NCBI GenBank assembly: GCA_016199105.1
Contig: JACQHI010000219.1
Coordinates: 1 to 7,631, forward strand
Origin: Lentisphaerota bacterium
GTDB lineage: Bacteria > Verrucomicrobiota > Kiritimatiellia > JAAZAB01
Length of the DNA stretch: 7,631 nt
Direction: 5' to 3'
Part shown: positions 5,578 to 7,631 of the stretch, in pieces
How the letters are laid out: each line of letters starts with the position of its first letter
How positions within the stretch are numbered: the stretch's first letter is position 1
Notes under the pieces: generated by a model
The model's database searches: none
Seen by the model: only the letters and a program-made list of their open reading frames with translations
Told to the model about the DNA's origin: nothing
Translations under genes and position numbers: made by a program

Positions 5578-5599
5578 TTCGGAATCCTTGCGGATCGAA
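5578..5599 (-). terminator. Hairpin directly after the secreted-protein stop codon
   Basis: Directly after the TAA the minus strand reads TTCG-ATCC-GCAA-GGAT-TC-CGAA. This is an eight-pair stem with a two-base bulge, closed by a GCAA tetraloop of the stable GNRA type. The 3' side continues AAATAGG without a T run, so it is not a classical intrinsic terminator. It could be a weak terminator, a 3'-end-protecting hairpin, or chance. On the plus strand the same stem is followed by TTATT, but no plus-strand gene ends here. Confidence 0.3.
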
Positions 5600-7294
5600 T
5601 TATTGGCGTGCCGGCTTCATGTTTCTCAGCCAGAGCACCGTGACCAGGTCCAGTCGCGGCGGCTCCACCTTCAATTCCTGGGTGGTCTCGTCGAATTGAC
5701 CATACACCGCCTGCCGCGTCAAAAGATCCTCCCATACCACGCCCCGATCCATCCTCCACGGCGTCAGCCACTTCGGCTTTTTCACCTTCACTTCCACCCA
5801 TTCATTCGGCTTGTAGCTGAATTTCGGCTCCATCCCCAGCGCGTTGACGGCGCGAACGGACGTGTACTCCGTATTCCGCACGATCACCATGATGCCGTCG
5901 TCCCCGCTCCACAGCACACTGTAGCGGTAGCCGCCCTCCGCTTCGACCCATTCCACCGGCGCCGCCAACCGCAGGTACGGGGTCAGGCTTCGCACCTCGG
6001 CGTTGAGCCTGACGATTTCATTCAACAACGGCGGACTCGCCGAATAACAGCGCAACTGCTCATTCGTATTGGACCAGGTCCAGTACCGCAACCCACGCGC
6101 GCCCCGTCCCAACGCCATATAGACCTCCAGCCGCAGTTCCCCCGCCTCGGGCAGCCGATCGCGGATCGTCGCCGCCTCCACCTGCCAGCCCAGCGACCGC
6201 GGCAACACCGCCTCCCGCGCGAAATCGGCGGAGCGCTCTTCTCCCTCCAGATAATTGGTCAGAGTCGAGTAACCGAGCTGCGTCGGTCCCAATTCCAGCA
6301 TGTCCCCGCACGCGCTGTATAGCTGATAGGAATTCGCGCTTGCCACGAACGACATGTGAGACGCCGCCAATGCCCTCTTTCCCGCCTCATATCCGGCCGT
6401 CCGTTCCTTCACCAGCCGCTCCGCCGAATACCCCTTGATATTGCCATGCCCCATGTCTTCCCACACCGGATCACCCGCCAGCAGTTTCACCCGCGACTTA
6501 CCATCGAAGCCGTACTCCGTCCGCCAGTCCTCTTCCTCCTCCGGCAAGCCCAGCGTATCCAGGTAAATCCCCGACCACGCCCGTACCAGCCCCTGCGCCA
6601 CGCTCCCATCCGTCAACCACAACACGATATGAACCGGGTCCCCCTGCCGGAACGGCTCCGGCAACTCCACTTTCAGCCAGCCCGGATATTTGCCTTTCGG
6701 CGTTTCCAGGCTCTTAACCTGCTTCCCCAGTCCTTTCCCGTTGATTCGCACCGCCTTAGCGCGATTCGGCTCTTTCGCCTCGTAGGCGATGAACATGCGG
6801 CGGTAATCCCGGCTGAACACCACGTCCCGCAGCCGGGACGACACCGGAAGAAAATTCGTGAAAGACACCGGGAAAGTTTGGCCATCCGCAGTGGAGAGCG
6901 AAACCGTCAGGTTGGTCGTCGGCCATTCCTTCAAGACCATTTGGAAGACGACAGCGCTGCCGGCGGGCGAATTCGAGGTGGGATAGAAATGATGCCAGAT
7001 GACGCCGTTGGTCAGGAAGCCGACCTCGACGCCGGCCTGCCCGTCGCTCTGCGCTTCACGCTGATGGCGGGTCAACCGCGCGCCGGCCCACGTCACCGGC
7101 TTCGTGCCGAGATTGGAGAGATACACCTCGAGCAGCGGATTTTCGCGCCGGATATACACGCCCTCGGCGCGAATGGAGGGCGCTGCCGCGTCATTCGTCT
7201 TCCAGGCGACGGCTTCGACTTCCTGCGCCATCCCCGGAAAGGAGAGCCACAAGACAAAAACAGGGGCGGAAAGGCACCGTGCATGAAACCGCAC
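5600..7294 (-). CDS. Secreted glycosidase-like hypothetical protein
   Basis: A 564-residue exported protein. The start is GTG at 7294: an in-frame TGA lies at 7310-7312, no other start precedes the signal peptide, and GGGAG at 7304-7308 sits 9 bases upstream. Residues 1-23 form a signal peptide (Arg at 2 and 6, hydrophobic core about 10-19, likely cleavage near GMAQ at 21-24). There is no lipobox. Residues about 25-245 look like beta-sandwich material. Residues about 270-410 resemble the later part of a TIM-barrel glycosidase, with GDMLELGPTQLGY at 330-342 and the aromatic strand GARGLRYWTW at 398-407, the kind of strand that ends barrels in several glycoside hydrolase families. Residues about 445-564 again look beta-rich. 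I cannot assign a GH family or name the catalytic acids, so polysaccharide degradation is inference. It ends 77 bases before the ATP-grasp operon, separated by a hairpin and a candidate promoter, so it is probably a separate unit. Confidence 0.8.
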   Translation of the reverse strand: MRFHARCLSAPVFVLWLSFPGMAQEVEAVAWKTNDAAAPSIRAEGVYIRRENPLLEVYLSNLGTKPVTWAGARLTRHQREAQSDGQAGVEVGFLTNGVIWHHFYPTSNSPAGSAVVFQMVLKEWPTTNLTVSLSTADGQTFPVSFTNFLPVSSRLRDVVFSRDYRRMFIAYEAKEPNRAKAVRINGKGLGKQVKSLETPKGKYPGWLKVELPEPFRQGDPVHIVLWLTDGSVAQGLVRAWSGIYLDTLGLPEEEEDWRTEYGFDGKSRVKLLAGDPVWEDMGHGNIKGYSAERLVKERTAGYEAGKRALAASHMSFVASANSYQLYSACGDMLELGPTQLGYSTLTNYLEGEERSADFAREAVLPRSLGWQVEAATIRDRLPEAGELRLEVYMALGRGARGLRYWTWSNTNEQLRCYSASPPLLNEIVRLNAEVRSLTPYLRLAAPVEWVEAEGGYRYSVLWSGDDGIMVIVRNTEYTSVRAVNALGMEPKFSYKPNEWVEVKVKKPKWLTPWRMDRGVVWEDLLTRQAVYGQFDETTQELKVEPPRLDLVTVLWLRNMKPARQ

Positions 7295-7303
7295 AAACTT
7301 CGA

Positions 7304-7308
7304 CTCCC
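7304..7308 (-). promoter_or_regulatory. Ribosome binding site deciding a GTG start
   Basis: The minus strand reads GGGAG, then nine bases, then GTG at 7294-7292. With the in-frame stop at 7310-7312 this fixes GTG as the start of the secreted protein. A nearby ATG at 7312-7310 is in another frame that lacks the signal peptide. Confidence 0.6.
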
Positions 7309-7357
7309 TTCATCGCAAGGGGCAAGACAACGTTCCTCCAACAGCGGCCGATATCCG

Positions 7358-7631
7358 TTACGGAACAGGCGCGCCTCCAGCCGCGGGAACCGCCCGGCGC
7401 AAAGGACAATTCGTCCCACCGTCGTCCAAAATATCCTCGAAATCCCGGATATCCATCTGGTGCCTGTCGCGGTATATTCGATAAAACTCCCTGTTTTTCT
7501 CAGCGCCATATTTGTCCAGCATCCTTGTCCGATCGGCGTCCTGCTCCATGTCGTTCCTAAGCGATTGAAGCTGGCCCTGCATCCGCTGTTTTTCTCTTTC
7601 CCAATTTTCCAAGCGGTTCAACATGCCCCTC
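7358..7631 (-). CDS. Hypothetical protein, C-terminal part (cut by window edge)
   Basis: I do not recognise this protein. The frame is open to the window edge and ends at a TAA at 7358-7360. The first Met codon in view is at 7624, giving 88 residues, but the frame stays open above it. The purine run before that Met (GAGGGGC) sits too close to be a convincing ribosome site, so the Met may be internal. Residues 1 to about 35 from that Met are rich in E, R, Q and L with spacing that suits a helix or short coiled coil. Residues about 38-68 are highly charged (D, R, E, Y). The last 18 residues are a loose G/A/P-rich tail. No signal peptide, membrane segment or enzymatic motif is visible. The next gene starts 63 bases downstream on the same strand. 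Moderately confident that it is a real gene; function unknown. Confidence 0.5.
   Translation of the reverse strand, partial: RGMLNRLENWEREKQRMQGQLQSLRNDMEQDADRTRMLDKYGAEKNREFYRIYRDRHQMDIRDFEDILDDGGTNCPLRRAVPAAGGAPVP

Noticed and set aside
1..7631. CRISPR arrays, tRNA/rRNA genes, insertion sequences, attachment sites
   Set aside because: No regularly spaced repeats, tRNA-like cloverleaf, transposase motif or paired terminal repeats were seen on reading both strands.

Overview
The window is a GC-rich bacterial chromosome segment with every supported gene on the minus strand, so transcription runs right to left. No rRNA, tRNA or other taxonomic marker is present. High GC with strong third-position bias (long antisense shadow ORFs), Shine-Dalgarno sites of the GGAG type, and a large secreted glycosidase-like protein suggest a member of the Verrucomicrobiota/Kiritimatiellota (PVC) group or a similar environmental bacterium. 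That placement is an impression only.

Layout, in transcription order. (1) 7631-7358: end of a small hydrophilic hypothetical protein cut by the window edge. (2) 7294-5600: a 564-residue exported protein with a GTG start, a good signal peptide and a glycosidase-like central region. (3) 5599-5523: a short intergenic stretch with a hairpin and a candidate promoter. (4) 5522-754: a tight five-gene operon encoding two tandem D-Ala-D-Ala-ligase-like ATP-grasp enzymes, a GNAT acetyltransferase, a lysine 2,3-aminomutase (KamA) family radical SAM enzyme and a RimK-like ATP-grasp enzyme. Three junctions are 4-base ATGA overlaps and the fourth has a 2-base gap. (5) 753-684: an intergenic stretch with a 12-bp hairpin that pairs fully only in the minus-strand transcript. 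(6) 683-285: a small two-helix membrane protein with an odd proline-rich tail. (7) 265-1: the start of an exported LysM-domain protein that runs off the window.

The operon is the notable part. KamA family enzymes move the alpha-amino group of an amino acid, classically L-lysine, to the beta carbon. Here the substrate-binding aspartates of true lysine aminomutases are kept, so beta-lysine is the likely product. GNAT enzymes acetylate amines and ATP-grasp ligases join carboxylates to amines. Together these genes could encode a small pathway that makes a beta-amino acid and acylates and/or ligates it into a short peptide (osmolyte, signal or natural product) or attaches it to a protein or cell-wall acceptor. 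No NRPS, carrier protein, transporter or EF-P/EpmA gene is visible, so the product is an inference.
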